A stretch of 64,000 nt of DNA from Entomospira nematocerorum (GCF_028748105.1 NZ_CP118168.1:1302001-1366000), one strand, 5' to 3'. Shown: positions 41,270 to 52,291, counted from the first letter of the stretch. Made by a program: numbers and translations. Notes: a model not told the origin generated them from the letters alone.

Positions 41270-41964
41270 TCCATAAAGGTCTTTATCTCGCTCTCGGTTA
41301 AATACCGATATTGTCCTATAGCCATATCTTTTAATAAAATAGATCCAATGCGTATTCTATTAAGATTTTTTATCTTAACAGATATACTCTCAAAAATACG
41401 CCGAATTTCTCGATTTTTCCCCTCCTGTAATATAATACTATACTTATGTGCACCAAGAAAATCTATCTGTTTTACGTTATATTGCACGCCATCAATCACC
41501 ATTCCTCTAGTAATACGATCGCACTCAAGCCGTGTTAAGCTGCGTTCTAAATCTAAAATATACTCTTTCTCTACTTCAAAAGAGGGATGTGTTACTCGCT
41601 TCGTAAAATCTCCATCATTCGTAAAGAGAATAAGTCCCTGTGAGAAATAATCCAAACGCCCAACACTATGTAGGCGTACATTCTTTGCAATAGGAATGAG
41701 GCTAATAGCCAGATCTCTTTGCTCTTTATCATAATTACTACAGAGATATCGTATCGGCTTATTGAGTGCAATATAATAATTATCAACCTCTTTTATCACT
41801 TTGCCATTACAATGTACTGGCTCTAATACATTAATCCTGTGCCCTGGTAAAGTAATTCGCTGATCAGATTGGGTAATAATATTATCGCGCAAGAAAAATT
41901 CTGCTTTACGCCTTGCACAAAGTCCTCTTTCGGCTAAAAATGCATCAATCCTCTGACTACTCAT
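41266..41964 (-). CDS. RsuA/RluB-family pseudouridine synthase
   Basis: About 232 residues. An N-terminal S4 RNA-binding domain (RIDAFLAERGLCARRKAEFF) precedes the catalytic domain. The catalytic Asp is in VGRLDYFSQGLILFTNDGDF, and the family Lys/Arg segment is EGKNREIRRIFES. It modifies a uridine in 16S or 23S rRNA; I cannot tell RsuA, RluB, RluE and RluF apart here. ATG 41964 has AGAGGAG 7 bp upstream and overlaps the mutS stop by 8 bp. Confidence 0.85.
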   Translation of the reverse strand: MSSQRIDAFLAERGLCARRKAEFFLRDNIITQSDQRITLPGHRINVLEPVHCNGKVIKEVDNYYIALNKPIRYLCSNYDKEQRDLAISLIPIAKNVRLHSVGRLDYFSQGLILFTNDGDFTKRVTHPSFEVEKEYILDLERSLTRLECDRITRGMVIDGVQYNVKQIDFLGAHKYSIILQEGKNREIRRIFESISVKIKNLNRIRIGSILLKDMAIGQYRYLTESEIKTFMD

Positions 41965-44536
41965 TACGTAACTCCTCTTGCCATAAGGCAACTAACTGCA
42001 TCACGTCCAATGGAGTAACTCTATTAAGATCTAAAGAAAGCATCTTTGTTCTTATTGATGAGATAGCTACTTGGCTCATGTCTGCTTGCTGTGTGGTGGC
42101 TTGATGGAATAAAGGTAAATCCTCATAATCTAACTTGTCATTCGGTTTCTCCATGAGTAAATGTGTAAGATATCGCTGCGCCTTATCTAATACATCAAGG
42201 GGGAGTCCTGCCATCTTTGCCACATGGATTCCATAACTACCAGAAGCCGGTCCCGCTATGATCTCATTCGTAAAAAAAATATCACCACTCTCCTCCAGAA
42301 CTTTGAGTGAGTAATTTTTATACCCTATGCATTCTAATGCTGTTAACTCATGATAATGCGTTGCAAAAAGAGTAAAACAGCGAATCTTTAATGCTAGATA
42401 CTCCATAATTGCCCGAGCAATTGCTAATCCATCATCACTCCCTGTACCTCTACCCACCTCATCAATAATGACTAAACTTCTTGATGTTGCATAATTGAGA
42501 ATGCGTGCCGTCTCGTTCATCTCTACGAGAAAGGTCGACTCTCCACGTGACAAATTATCCGATGCACCTACTCGACAAAAAATTTTATCTCGCAGCGGTA
42601 GTCTTACCATCTGAGCTGGAACAAACATACCCACATGAGCCATATATGTAATCAGTGCAATCATACGCAAATAGGTAGATTTTCCAGCCATATTAGGTCC
42701 CGTTATGAGAAGGAGTGGCGTGTCATTTTCAATAAAAATATCATTAGGCACGAAAATGCGCTCTTTAGCCAGGCGCTCTACTACAGGATGTCGAGCTGCA
42801 CGCATCTCAAGATGATTATCTTCTATGAATTCTGGTCGATGATATCCATACTGCAGTGCCAAAGCTGCCAAACTACTATAGTAGTCCAGATCTGCAATTA
42901 TCTGAGCAATAGTCATGAATACATCAAAGTGCTGGCTTAATTCATTACGTAAGGCTAAAAAGATAGATCGCTCTAATGAAATAACCTCTTCTCTAGCTTG
43001 TAAAATACTCTTCTCTAGCTCCAAAAGATGATTTGTTGTATATCGCTCCCCATTAACCACTGATTGTCTCTTAATGAAACGACTATCAAGCCGATCTACC
43101 TGTGCTTTATTAACTTCAAAGAACCAGCCAATCACACGATTTTCTTTCAATCGTAGAGAAGCACCAGTCTTTTCACGTTCTACTTGTGTATACTCTTCGA
43201 GTTTCTCTCGTGAATTTTCAGCTAAATCTCGCCAATGATCTAACTCGCTATGCCATCCACTACGAATAATATCACCGGCCTGCCAATCGACTGATGGTTC
43301 ATCCTTAAGTTGGAGTGTCAGCCTATCAATGATGAGCTGAACTGTATACAATGTCTCTTTATTATTATACTGTACAGGTTCTTGAAGTAGCGGATACACC
43401 ATAAGCCACTGCTGAAGAGTTTTAGCAATAGCCATAAGATCCTTTGGATTGGCTCTCCCTAACATAACCCGTGTAGCTAGACGTTCTAAATCTTGCATTT
43501 GCCGTAAATGTACACGTAATGGCTCTAGGACATCCGCTCTATGATACCAATACTCGATCTTATCTAATCGACTATGAATCTTCTCCAAATCTTGAATTGG
43601 ATTGGATAAATATTGTTTTAATTGTCGACGTCCTAACACTGTGCAGGTATTATTAATAACTGAAAATAGGGTATGACTCTCTCCATAATCATGGGCATTA
43701 TACATAATTTCTAAATTACGAAAAGAAGATTCATCCATCCATAAATATTCCGCTGATACCTCAATGCGAATAGTCTTAATATGTGGTAAAGATTGATTCA
43801 ACTGTGCTTTTGCGTATAACAATAATACACTAGCTACCCCAAGATATGCGAGATATTGCTCTAACCCAAATCCTTCAAGATTGTGTACGCTAAATTGCTC
43901 ACGTAATATGCTAGCTGCCTCACGACTTTCAAAATGCCATTCATTTTCTTGATTGACAAGAATGCGGTGTTCAGCAGCATAATTATTCAAAAGAGAGGCC
44001 TGCTCCCACAGTAGCTGTGTAGTAATGATTTCACTCACAGTGTAACGCTGCAAAATTTCCAGTACAGCATACTGCCAGTTATCAATAGAATCTATATGGA
44101 AAATAAAATCACCAGTGCTAACATCTAGTAATGCTAGTGCTAACTGTTTTTTATACAAATAAAAAGAAAGCATATAGTTTGCATCTGGACTATTGAAGGC
44201 TCCACCACGTGTCAAGGCTGTAGCCGGTGTAACTATCTCAACAATAGCACGCTCCGCCAAGCCTTTTTCTGGCTTATTAACTTGCTCCGCTAACGCGACC
44301 TTATATCCCAAATTTACTAATCGTATAATATAATTTTCACTTGCATGATGTGGTACCCCGCACATGGGTGTTCCATTACGCTGTGTTAGGGTTAACCCTA
44401 AAATGTTACTTACAAGAACTGCATCATCGGAAAAAAGCTCATAAAAATCTCCCAACCTAAAAAATAACAATGCATCTGCAGACTGAACACGAAGTTGTTC
44501 ATATTGTTGCATCAGTGCCGATGTCGGTGCCCCCAT
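41957..44536 (-). CDS. mutS: DNA mismatch repair protein MutS
   Basis: An 859-residue mismatch-recognition ATPase. The N-terminal mismatch domain has the DNA-wedging motif FFRLGDFYELF (Phe-x-Glu type). The ATPase has Walker A TGPNMAGKST near 611-620 and Walker B with DEVGRGTGSDDGLAIA. The length matches E. coli MutS. It is followed by the pseudouridine synthase and preceded by ompH after 9 bp. mutL is not in the window. Confidence 0.95.
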   Translation of the reverse strand: MGAPTSALMQQYEQLRVQSADALLFFRLGDFYELFSDDAVLVSNILGLTLTQRNGTPMCGVPHHASENYIIRLVNLGYKVALAEQVNKPEKGLAERAIVEIVTPATALTRGGAFNSPDANYMLSFYLYKKQLALALLDVSTGDFIFHIDSIDNWQYAVLEILQRYTVSEIITTQLLWEQASLLNNYAAEHRILVNQENEWHFESREAASILREQFSVHNLEGFGLEQYLAYLGVASVLLLYAKAQLNQSLPHIKTIRIEVSAEYLWMDESSFRNLEIMYNAHDYGESHTLFSVINNTCTVLGRRQLKQYLSNPIQDLEKIHSRLDKIEYWYHRADVLEPLRVHLRQMQDLERLATRVMLGRANPKDLMAIAKTLQQWLMVYPLLQEPVQYNNKETLYTVQLIIDRLTLQLKDEPSVDWQAGDIIRSGWHSELDHWRDLAENSREKLEEYTQVEREKTGASLRLKENRVIGWFFEVNKAQVDRLDSRFIKRQSVVNGERYTTNHLLELEKSILQAREEVISLERSIFLALRNELSQHFDVFMTIAQIIADLDYYSSLAALALQYGYHRPEFIEDNHLEMRAARHPVVERLAKERIFVPNDIFIENDTPLLLITGPNMAGKSTYLRMIALITYMAHVGMFVPAQMVRLPLRDKIFCRVGASDNLSRGESTFLVEMNETARILNYATSRSLVIIDEVGRGTGSDDGLAIARAIMEYLALKIRCFTLFATHYHELTALECIGYKNYSLKVLEESGDIFFTNEIIAGPASGSYGIHVAKMAGLPLDVLDKAQRYLTHLLMEKPNDKLDYEDLPLFHQATTQQADMSQVAISSIRTKMLSLDLNRVTPLDVMQLVALWQEELRNE

Positions 44537-44545
44537 ATGATTAAC

Positions 44546-45088
44546 TTATTTTACTACAGCTTTCTGTAAGGTCGCCACTTCTGCCGAAACTTCCCGCGTA
44601 ATATCAACCTTTGGAGACCAATAAACTAAACCCGATCCAGAACTAGAAAATACAATACTATATCCCCTACGATTTGCTACGTTCTCAATAGCTCTCTGAA
44701 TAAGTTTTAGTGTCTCTGGATCAACCTTAAGCGAATCTGTTGCATTCTTTAATTGATTCGCAGCACTTTGCCGATATGTCGCAAGATCATTTTCCTTTAC
44801 TCTAATACGACGAGTTAAATCACGAATAGCAATCTTATCTCCATTTTCTTCAGCTTCAACAAGCTGATCTTTCATTTTATCGATAATTTCTTGCTGCTTC
44901 TTGATTTCTTTATTGAAATTATCACGCATTGATTCAATCTTTTTAACAGCGTCAGTATTAGCGCTTACAGCTTGATAGACAGCATTAATATCAACGACTG
45001 CCACTTTCGGAATCATATCTGTCTGTGCCCATATCCATGGGGTTATACTCCAAAATAGAACAACAATTAAACCTATTTTTTTCACCAC
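44546..45088 (-). CDS. OmpH/Skp-like periplasmic chaperone
   Basis: A 180-residue exported protein. A signal peptide (LIVVLFWSITPWIWAQ) is followed by a KVAVVDINAVYQAVS strand and long coiled-coil arms (about 55-125), the Skp tentacle plan. Skp carries unfolded outer-membrane proteins to BamA, which is encoded just upstream. The mutS-ompH-bamA order matches treponemes. Confidence 0.85.
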   Translation of the reverse strand: MVKKIGLIVVLFWSITPWIWAQTDMIPKVAVVDINAVYQAVSANTDAVKKIESMRDNFNKEIKKQQEIIDKMKDQLVEAEENGDKIAIRDLTRRIRVKENDLATYRQSAANQLKNATDSLKVDPETLKLIQRAIENVANRRGYSIVFSSSGSGLVYWSPKVDITREVSAEVATLQKAVVK

Positions 45089-45109
45089 TTTATCTCCATA
45101 TTCAATAAT

Positions 45110-47710
45110 TTAATACATATCAATAGAAAAGACAATAGCAAAGTCAAGCCCAGGACCCTTCCATGTAGGGGATAAACCTGGATTCCAGTTGAAAAATCCA
45201 TTAGGGGAACCTCTATCATTCACGCCAAATCTCTTAATCAAATAAATGGCAATTGGGAAACTTGGAATTGCCAATCGAAGCCCTGTTCCTACAGCCCCAT
45301 AAAAACCACGACGCCATGCATTAGGTTCCATCATAGCCTTTTCACTACCCCAAAGCCAGATAAGATCAATAAACGTATCCCACCACAAGAGATTACTAAA
45401 TAATGGTAATCTAAATTCTATTGAATTATCCCACATAATTCGTCCAGATGGGCTTAAATCACCCCAACCGCGACCTAGGAACATTCCATCTAGAGTAAAC
45501 CACTCTTTTGTGGCTCCAACTAAACCAAAACCACCTTGTGCTCCCAGCCAAGAAAATGCACTTCTAAGTTTAATATTCCAGCGCATACTCCACGCATTCT
45601 CTTTCTTAGAGAACTTAACCTCAGGAAGGGGAATATAATAATCAAATCGTGTCTGACTCTTTATATAAGTTCGATGTCCACCTAAGGCTCCACCTGCCAC
45701 ATAAAACATCTGAGAAAGGATAAAGCCTTCTGTTGGTAGACTTGGATTATTACGATTCTCCCACGCTATACGTGTCCATAGTCCATTATTAAAAACCCAT
45801 CTTCTATATCCATCAGAAATTTCATTAAGAGCTGGGTGTAAATTTTTATCATAAGTAGTATACGTCCATCCTAAATCAAATCCAGCAGTAAACCGAAGAA
45901 ATCCAATGACAAGCGGTTGAATATATCCTGTTGAAAGACCAAGGGTGATATCATGTTGAACAAATTTCATTGGAGCAATATTACTCGCAAAATAATAATA
46001 GTCTGGGATCAGTCCATACAGAGAAATTTCTTCTGAGGTTGGAACACGACTTTCTGGAAAATACGATCCAGCGCCATACTCGACATTATTATAAACTGTC
46101 TTTCCTCTAAAAACATAAGCACCAGACTGATTATGAGGAATGTTATCCCATCCTTGTCGTGTGGTTTGAACAGATCTCGTATAACCGAAACTACCACCTA
46201 ATCCCCAACGACTATCCATAACTCTAGGATTAAAAAAGCTCATAGATGCAGAAATTTGCTCAATGTTCGCGGAAAAATCTAGTTTACCTGAGTAGCCTCG
46301 TCCAAATAAATTCTTATCGCCATAACTGATCATTCCAGATATGGGAAACTCTCCTGCATTTCCACCAATTGATAGACCGAACATCAACTCTGTCGTGCGG
46401 CCTTCCTCTACGTCAAAACCAACATGCACCAATCCAATATCACTCCCTTGATTGACCATCGGGACGACAGCTTCAAAGTATCCTGTCTGCATTAAATTCA
46501 TGTATGCTCTCTGTATCTTTTGGCTGGAAAAAACATCTCCTACATCAAAGTCAATTTCACGTTTAATAACATTTTCTCTGGTTTTTGTTGGGCCACTAAT
46601 GGTAATACTCTCTACGTGTGCCCGATCTTTTTCCACAATGTCTATATGGAAGGAAACTTCACCTGTCGCTTCATCTCGAGTCTCCACTGGGTCTGAATAT
46701 ATATTAAATATATAACCATCACGGCTATACATTTCTACTAGACCAGAATAAAAGGCATTCATAAATGCTGTATAATCTAGAACCTCACCAACAGGGATAT
46801 TCGCGAATAATTTTAAAATTTCCTCAGTACTATAGAGTGTATTACCAGAGATTGTAACACCTCCAAATCGCCATACTCTTCCTGGATTAACGATATATCT
46901 AATTGTCAAGTAATCTGTATTTGTATCGGGATCTAATCGATGTTCTACAATGGTGTTCCCCTCAAGCACAGCATCTAAATGTCCATATTGCTGCAAAAAA
47001 CGCACGATTACAATACGATCATTTTCTATAAGATCAGCCTGATAAATACCTTTTTGTAAGAATTTCTTGGGTTTTTGCGATAACACACTTCGTAATCGCT
47101 TTTCACGTCCCTTATCTTCTGCAAAGAAGGACTCTAAACCAACAAATTCAATACTTTCAACAACTAAAGCTGCACCCTCTTCTATAATAAATGTAACAAG
47201 AAAATTTCCATTATCTAACTGCTTTGGAGCCCAACTGACTCTAGCATCAACAAATCCAGCATCAATAAACGCTTTCTGCAATCGCCGTACACTCGAAGCA
47301 ACTCTCGCTGGAGAATAGGGCTCCTTGACCTTGACATCAACATGTTCGAGTAACTTTCCCTTAAATCGATTTCCACCCTGAAAGCGAATCTCCTGAATAA
47401 GGGGAATCTCAATAACATTAAATATAAGTATTAATGATCCGGGAACACTATTTTGATCAGCCATTGCTTCAATAGAAGAAAAGTACCCTGTTGCTAACAA
47501 TTCTGTCTCTAACTTCGCTAAAATATCAAAATTAAATGGTTCACCCAAAAATGGTGCAAATATCTTCTTGAACTGAGCTGGTTGATAATTCATGAGGCCA
47601 TTCATTCGTATATCAACAATGGGTTTCCCAATCGCATCGTCTGCGCTTTGAGCAAGAATATTCATCTGTAATGCACAGATAAAACTCATATAAACGAAAA
47701 ATTTTTTCAC
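45110..47710 (-). CDS. bamA: BamA outer-membrane assembly factor
   Basis: About 866 residues. A signal peptide (MKKFFVYMSFICALQMNILA) is followed by five POTRA domains (about 30-440; for example VDIRMNGLMNYQPAQFKKIF) and a C-terminal 16-strand barrel. The family loop LGRGWGDLSPSG carries the RGxG-type L6 motif. GTG 47710 has AAAGGTGA 9 bp upstream; an in-frame GTG at 47722 overlaps that site. It is the essential insertase for outer-membrane proteins and sits among tamB, ompH and an M23 peptidase gene. Confidence 0.95.
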   Translation of the reverse strand: MKKFFVYMSFICALQMNILAQSADDAIGKPIVDIRMNGLMNYQPAQFKKIFAPFLGEPFNFDILAKLETELLATGYFSSIEAMADQNSVPGSLILIFNVIEIPLIQEIRFQGGNRFKGKLLEHVDVKVKEPYSPARVASSVRRLQKAFIDAGFVDARVSWAPKQLDNGNFLVTFIIEEGAALVVESIEFVGLESFFAEDKGREKRLRSVLSQKPKKFLQKGIYQADLIENDRIVIVRFLQQYGHLDAVLEGNTIVEHRLDPDTNTDYLTIRYIVNPGRVWRFGGVTISGNTLYSTEEILKLFANIPVGEVLDYTAFMNAFYSGLVEMYSRDGYIFNIYSDPVETRDEATGEVSFHIDIVEKDRAHVESITISGPTKTRENVIKREIDFDVGDVFSSQKIQRAYMNLMQTGYFEAVVPMVNQGSDIGLVHVGFDVEEGRTTELMFGLSIGGNAGEFPISGMISYGDKNLFGRGYSGKLDFSANIEQISASMSFFNPRVMDSRWGLGGSFGYTRSVQTTRQGWDNIPHNQSGAYVFRGKTVYNNVEYGAGSYFPESRVPTSEEISLYGLIPDYYYFASNIAPMKFVQHDITLGLSTGYIQPLVIGFLRFTAGFDLGWTYTTYDKNLHPALNEISDGYRRWVFNNGLWTRIAWENRNNPSLPTEGFILSQMFYVAGGALGGHRTYIKSQTRFDYYIPLPEVKFSKKENAWSMRWNIKLRSAFSWLGAQGGFGLVGATKEWFTLDGMFLGRGWGDLSPSGRIMWDNSIEFRLPLFSNLLWWDTFIDLIWLWGSEKAMMEPNAWRRGFYGAVGTGLRLAIPSFPIAIYLIKRFGVNDRGSPNGFFNWNPGLSPTWKGPGLDFAIVFSIDMY

Positions 47711-47775
47711 AGGGATGATCACCTTTTATATTACTTGACAATTAATACAGGTAAAGAGTATCCGAAAAATCTTTC

Positions 47776-48789
47776 TTAGTCAATAACCTTTTTAGATACC
47801 TTTAGTGTCCGTAGCGTACTAGCTGCCCATTTTTCATCCCATAAAGCATGATTAAATAAATAATTAGGATCGACATCTTGCCCTTGTATATATGCTGTTA
47901 GATGCAAGTGTGGCCCTGTTGCAAATCCTGTTGATCCCAGCCTACCAACCATTTGGCCGCGCCGAATTATCTCTTCTTTTTCTACAACAATACTGTCCAT
48001 ATGATAATACAAACTAAAGACCCCAGGCGCATGCATCACTATAACAGTATTTCCAGTTACAATACGATTCTCAGCCAAAGTAACTTTTCCCTCTGCAACA
48101 CTGTACACTCCTGCTCCTACAGACATACCTGCAAAATCCTCACCATTATGAAAATCACGACTCTTTCCACCATCAGGATAAACAAATTCACGCACTGAAC
48201 CATAACGACTGGTATAGTACCATTTACTCTCTTTAATTGGAAGATCCCATGACTTTACATCAAAAGATGTCTCTATATCAAAACGGCCTAATGCAGCATA
48301 AAATCGCTGTGCTTGTAGCTGTCGCTCTTGACTCTGATTATTTCTAACGGCCTGCCCTTGGGCGCCCATCTTAATAACTTGTTTGGTATAAGCTCCAGCT
48401 TTTAAAGCTATAGTATGACTCACTACTTCCTGTATCTCTCCACTCTTTAGTGTAATGATAGCACGTAATTCATAATTATCTGGAGGTACAAGAGCTGATA
48501 TCCCCATAATGATAGCATAGATATTCCCGTTTTTTAATTTCGCAACACGTAAAGGAAAACCCTTAGCCTTTGCACGAATATACCCACTATCACCGGCATC
48601 CCTCAAATTCACTTGCTCTAAGCGTAGCTGTACATTATCTATCCCTTCATTAGGATAGATAATTGCATTAATGACTCCACCTTGCTGCCAATTAACTGTA
48701 TGAAAAAGTTGATATGCCTTTGCCATAATAGAAGATGGATACATCAATAACAGCACTATCATTATCCATTGATACCCATTAGTTCTCAC
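47776..48789 (-). CDS. M23-family peptidase (LytM-like)
   Basis: A 337-residue exported protein. The signal segment is IMIVLLLMYPSSIMAKA. The zinc peptidase domain has ligands in DFHNGEDFAG (HxxxD) and GPHLHLTAY (HxH), with the glycine-rich core between them. The N-terminal half is beta-rich, like other spirochaetal M23 proteins. All zinc ligands are kept, so it is likely an active peptidoglycan endopeptidase. GTG 48789 has GGGAGG 6 bp upstream and overlaps recJ by 11 bp. Confidence 0.85.
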   Translation of the reverse strand: MRTNGYQWIMIVLLLMYPSSIMAKAYQLFHTVNWQQGGVINAIIYPNEGIDNVQLRLEQVNLRDAGDSGYIRAKAKGFPLRVAKLKNGNIYAIIMGISALVPPDNYELRAIITLKSGEIQEVVSHTIALKAGAYTKQVIKMGAQGQAVRNNQSQERQLQAQRFYAALGRFDIETSFDVKSWDLPIKESKWYYTSRYGSVREFVYPDGGKSRDFHNGEDFAGMSVGAGVYSVAEGKVTLAENRIVTGNTVIVMHAPGVFSLYYHMDSIVVEKEEIIRRGQMVGRLGSTGFATGPHLHLTAYIQGQDVDPNYLFNHALWDEKWAASTLRTLKVSKKVID

Positions 48790-50950
48790 TGATTACCTCC
48801 CTAAAGTCAATTAAATCTAATTGAAATCCCTGATAGCGACCACTTTCTTTACGTATTTTACACAAAAGATCTAAAGAGATACCAATCTCCAACTCTGCAA
48901 AGCGAATCGCGGCATCCCAAAACAGACAACTCCAGTGAGAAGATCCTATCATAACACCCAACTTTAGATGTTCCTCTTGCTTACCAACGAGCGTTGCACT
49001 CTCCAATTTTACCGATGGTACATAAAAAATAAGCTGATCAAAACGAGAACCATAAGGTGTTAAGCGCTCCACAACTGTAATAGCCCGTTCATTGAAGTAC
49101 TCATGCGGTAGCTTTGCATCATAATAGAATTCTCGTTCTAACTCTTTCTTTACAACATGAGTATCAGTAATAAGTTTTTGAACAAAAGTCTTCAGTCTTT
49201 TCTCTAATTCAGAAAGGTGTAGCACAGGAATCGTGAATCCACCTGCTTGAGCATGACCACCTGCATCAATAAAGAGATCTTTACAATGCTCAATAAACGG
49301 TGCTACATGAAAGTCATAGGGACTACGCATGCTGGCACTAGCTGTATCATTATTTTTAATTGCAACAACTAAAGCGAAGCAATCATATACACGCGAAATA
49401 CGTCCAGCGATCAATCCTGTTAATCCTCGTGGCAAGTCTTTTTCGCAGACAAAGACCGCCTGACGCTGGTATTCCTGAAGTGATGCTTTCATTCCTGGCT
49501 GTAACACATCCCACCACTGCATAGTAAGACGTCGTCTTTGCCCATTTAACTCTACCAATTCTTGAGCAAGCTCCTCCTGTTCTTTGATATCCGAAGATAA
49601 AAGAGCTCTCAATGCAATATCTGGTTGCCCCATACGTCCTGATGCATTAATAAGTGGAATAAATTTCCAATTTAATTCATTTGTTGTTAAAGCTGTATTA
49701 AGTAAGTGTAAATGGGATAGAAGTCTACTAACCTTGACGTTTTTCCCACTATTAAGTGCCTCTAATCCTCGCTGTATTATAATACGATTTTCACCCAAGA
49801 CAGGTGCTAAATCTGCTAATAACCCGATAGTGGCTAAGCTAAAACCCTGGTGGTAATGTCTCAGCTGATATGGATCTGAAGTTAGTAAAAGACGATACAA
49901 TAACAGAAGAGCATCACGGATTTGTGGACGATCTTTATAAAGAAAGAATTTCGATTTTTTTATTAACTCTATCAAGGAAAATTGTGCAAGTGCCGGATAT
50001 AAATCACGTAATTGCTCTTGCATGTCATGAGCAAAAACATCCACACCAAGAGCAATACTCAAAAGTTTTGTCTGCTCCTCTCCTCCATAAATAAAAATTT
50101 CTCGCCCTTCTACAAACTGAATAATTTTTTGACGTTCAGAGCGAAAGCGATCTACCTCAAGAAGATTTAACTCCACATGTAATACACTTCTAATCTCTAA
50201 ATTGACTACTTCCAATGCCATTACCTGATAATGATTCTTCGCTATTTCATTGGCATAAAGCAGTATATCATATCTATTAAAAGCTCCAGTCATATAAAAA
50301 TCTAAAGCAAACAGCGCCTTTAAGACAACAACACTAGCAGAAAGTTGCTGATTTTGATAACGATCACTTCGTTTAGGATTGACAAAAGCTGTTGCATCTA
50401 AATCATTATCGCCAATGTCATGATGATCGAAAATAATCACATCAATTGCGAATTTATTCGCTAGTGCAACAGCTTCATAAGCACTTGATCCATTATCTAC
50501 ACAGATAATCAACGTTACACCTGCATCAAATGCCTCTTTTACTACCAAATTTGTCAAGCCATAAGACTCATCACCTTGAGGCAACCGCAAGATTGGTTCA
50601 AGCCCATAATCTAATAAATAATCCGCAATCATCGCTGTACTCGTAATGCCATCCGCATCCCGATCGCCGACGATCATGACTTTTTCGGGAGAAATGGCCT
50701 GTAACAGACCATTTCTCGATTCATTCATATCACCGATAGCACTTACTATTCGCTCAATTGCTATATCCATATCTGGGAGCAAAAAGGGATTAAGTAAAAA
50801 GACCTCTCGATTCTCTAGCAGATAAAGAATATCCTCAGGGTTATCAAGACCTCGCCGTGCTAAAATCGTCGCAAGTAATGTGTCGATCTCAAATCGCTGA
50901 CTGAGATGCTTAATATGCTCTTTATCTATCTCTCTTGTCTTCCAAATCAC
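48779..50950 (-). CDS. recJ: Single-stranded-DNA exonuclease RecJ
   Basis: A 723-residue DHH-family nuclease. The metal motifs are VGDRDADGITSTA (usually GDYDVDG), IICVDNGSS, and FDHHDIGDN. The DHHA1 part has DAGGHAQAGGFTI, followed by an OB-like C terminus. It degrades 5' single strands in recombination and mismatch repair, so its run with mutS is sensible. It is longer than E. coli RecJ, with an insert between the DHH motif and the DHHA1 domain. GTG 50950 overlaps the deoA stop by 4 bp. Confidence 0.9.
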   Translation of the reverse strand: MIWKTREIDKEHIKHLSQRFEIDTLLATILARRGLDNPEDILYLLENREVFLLNPFLLPDMDIAIERIVSAIGDMNESRNGLLQAISPEKVMIVGDRDADGITSTAMIADYLLDYGLEPILRLPQGDESYGLTNLVVKEAFDAGVTLIICVDNGSSAYEAVALANKFAIDVIIFDHHDIGDNDLDATAFVNPKRSDRYQNQQLSASVVVLKALFALDFYMTGAFNRYDILLYANEIAKNHYQVMALEVVNLEIRSVLHVELNLLEVDRFRSERQKIIQFVEGREIFIYGGEEQTKLLSIALGVDVFAHDMQEQLRDLYPALAQFSLIELIKKSKFFLYKDRPQIRDALLLLYRLLLTSDPYQLRHYHQGFSLATIGLLADLAPVLGENRIIIQRGLEALNSGKNVKVSRLLSHLHLLNTALTTNELNWKFIPLINASGRMGQPDIALRALLSSDIKEQEELAQELVELNGQRRRLTMQWWDVLQPGMKASLQEYQRQAVFVCEKDLPRGLTGLIAGRISRVYDCFALVVAIKNNDTASASMRSPYDFHVAPFIEHCKDLFIDAGGHAQAGGFTIPVLHLSELEKRLKTFVQKLITDTHVVKKELEREFYYDAKLPHEYFNERAITVVERLTPYGSRFDQLIFYVPSVKLESATLVGKQEEHLKLGVMIGSSHWSCLFWDAAIRFAELEIGISLDLLCKIRKESGRYQGFQLDLIDFREVISEN

Positions 50951-52260
50951 AAAACTATCAATTCCTTTTGTATCATACTCTGCTTCACGACCTTCTCATT
51001 ACTGAAGGAAAAAGCTCCTTCGAGTATCGGCATCGCAAGCTTTAATCCAGTAATAGATCCAGCATAAGCCCTTGCAATTACTTCACCTTCCGATACTTTA
51101 TCTCCACTTTTCTTATAAAATTCAACACCAGCTACAGGTGATACAGTATCCTGCTTAGTGGCACGTCCAACACCTAAATTTAAACCTGCTCGGCCAACAA
51201 CTCCGGCATCTATATGCTGAATATATCCAGTTGTTGTCGCAATAATATCTTGATAATGCTCACTACGATAGACCCCTAACATCGCCTCAAATTCCTTAAC
51301 AGAACCACCTTGTTGCTCAATATTTTTCAAAAAACGGTCTTTAGCTTTACCACTAGCAACTACCTGATGATAAAGTTCCTTGGCTTCCTCCATATTTTTG
51401 ACGATCCCTCCAGCGAGAGCCATGTAGCATGCCTGACGTTCTACTAATATCATGACATCTTGAGGACCTTTCCCCTCCAAACAAAGATAGCTCTCTTCCA
51501 TCTCTAAAAAATTACCCATTTTTAAACCCAGAGGCTCATTCATATTGGTAATCAATGCAACAGATCTTCTCCCCAAGCGTTGCATCGTTTTAGTCAGACT
51601 CTCAGCCAGTTTCTCTGCATCAGTAGCACTCTTCATAAAGGCTCCAGTACCCCATTTTACATCAAAGACAAAAGACTGTGCACCCTCTGCGAATTTCTTA
51701 CTCAAAATACTGGCGGTAATCAAGGGAATACTCTCAACACAAGCAGTAACATCTCGTAATGCATAAAGTAAACGATCTGCAGGAACAATATCTTGGGTCT
51801 GACCAGTCATCGCATAACCATTCTCTTCAATATATTGAATAAACTCATAATCCTTTAGCTGAGTACGATAGCCAGGGATTGATTCCAGCTTATCAAGAGT
51901 ACCACCTGTAATACCTAAAGCACGACCGCTCATCATGGGAACATATAACCCCATTGCAGCAGCAATTGGAGCCAATGGCAAACTAATCTTATCACCAACA
52001 CCACCAGTAGAGTGCTTATCAACTAACGGTCTATCTGTTAAGTGTTGTAGATTATACGTCTTTCCGCTTTCAATCATCACTTGCGTTAATCTGGCTGTCT
52101 CTTCGAAACTCATTCCATTAAGAACAACTGCCATAAGCCATGCAGAGACCTGATAATCTGGTATACTTCCGTCCACATAGGCATCAATAAACCACTTCAA
52201 CTCCTCATAGGAGTGTTCTAATTTATCTCGTTTTTTCGCAATTATCTCTGTAACTAACAT
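50947..52260 (-). CDS. deoA: Thymidine/pyrimidine-nucleoside phosphorylase
   Basis: A 437-residue enzyme that splits pyrimidine nucleosides with phosphate. The family signature SGRALGITGGTLDKLESIPGY is present in slightly split form (SGRALGITGGTLDKLE). DKHSTGGVGDKISL is the phosphate-binding segment, and the C-terminal domain begins near SPVAGVEFYKKSGDKV. It may work with the exported nucleotidase in nucleoside salvage. GGGAG lies before the ATG, and TTGTCA-17-TAGACT lies just upstream. Confidence 0.9.
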   Translation of the reverse strand: MLVTEIIAKKRDKLEHSYEELKWFIDAYVDGSIPDYQVSAWLMAVVLNGMSFEETARLTQVMIESGKTYNLQHLTDRPLVDKHSTGGVGDKISLPLAPIAAAMGLYVPMMSGRALGITGGTLDKLESIPGYRTQLKDYEFIQYIEENGYAMTGQTQDIVPADRLLYALRDVTACVESIPLITASILSKKFAEGAQSFVFDVKWGTGAFMKSATDAEKLAESLTKTMQRLGRRSVALITNMNEPLGLKMGNFLEMEESYLCLEGKGPQDVMILVERQACYMALAGGIVKNMEEAKELYHQVVASGKAKDRFLKNIEQQGGSVKEFEAMLGVYRSEHYQDIIATTTGYIQHIDAGVVGRAGLNLGVGRATKQDTVSPVAGVEFYKKSGDKVSEGEVIARAYAGSITGLKLAMPILEGAFSFSNEKVVKQSMIQKELIVL

Positions 52261-52291
52261 AAAAAATCTCCCTTCTCTTTATTCTTTTGTG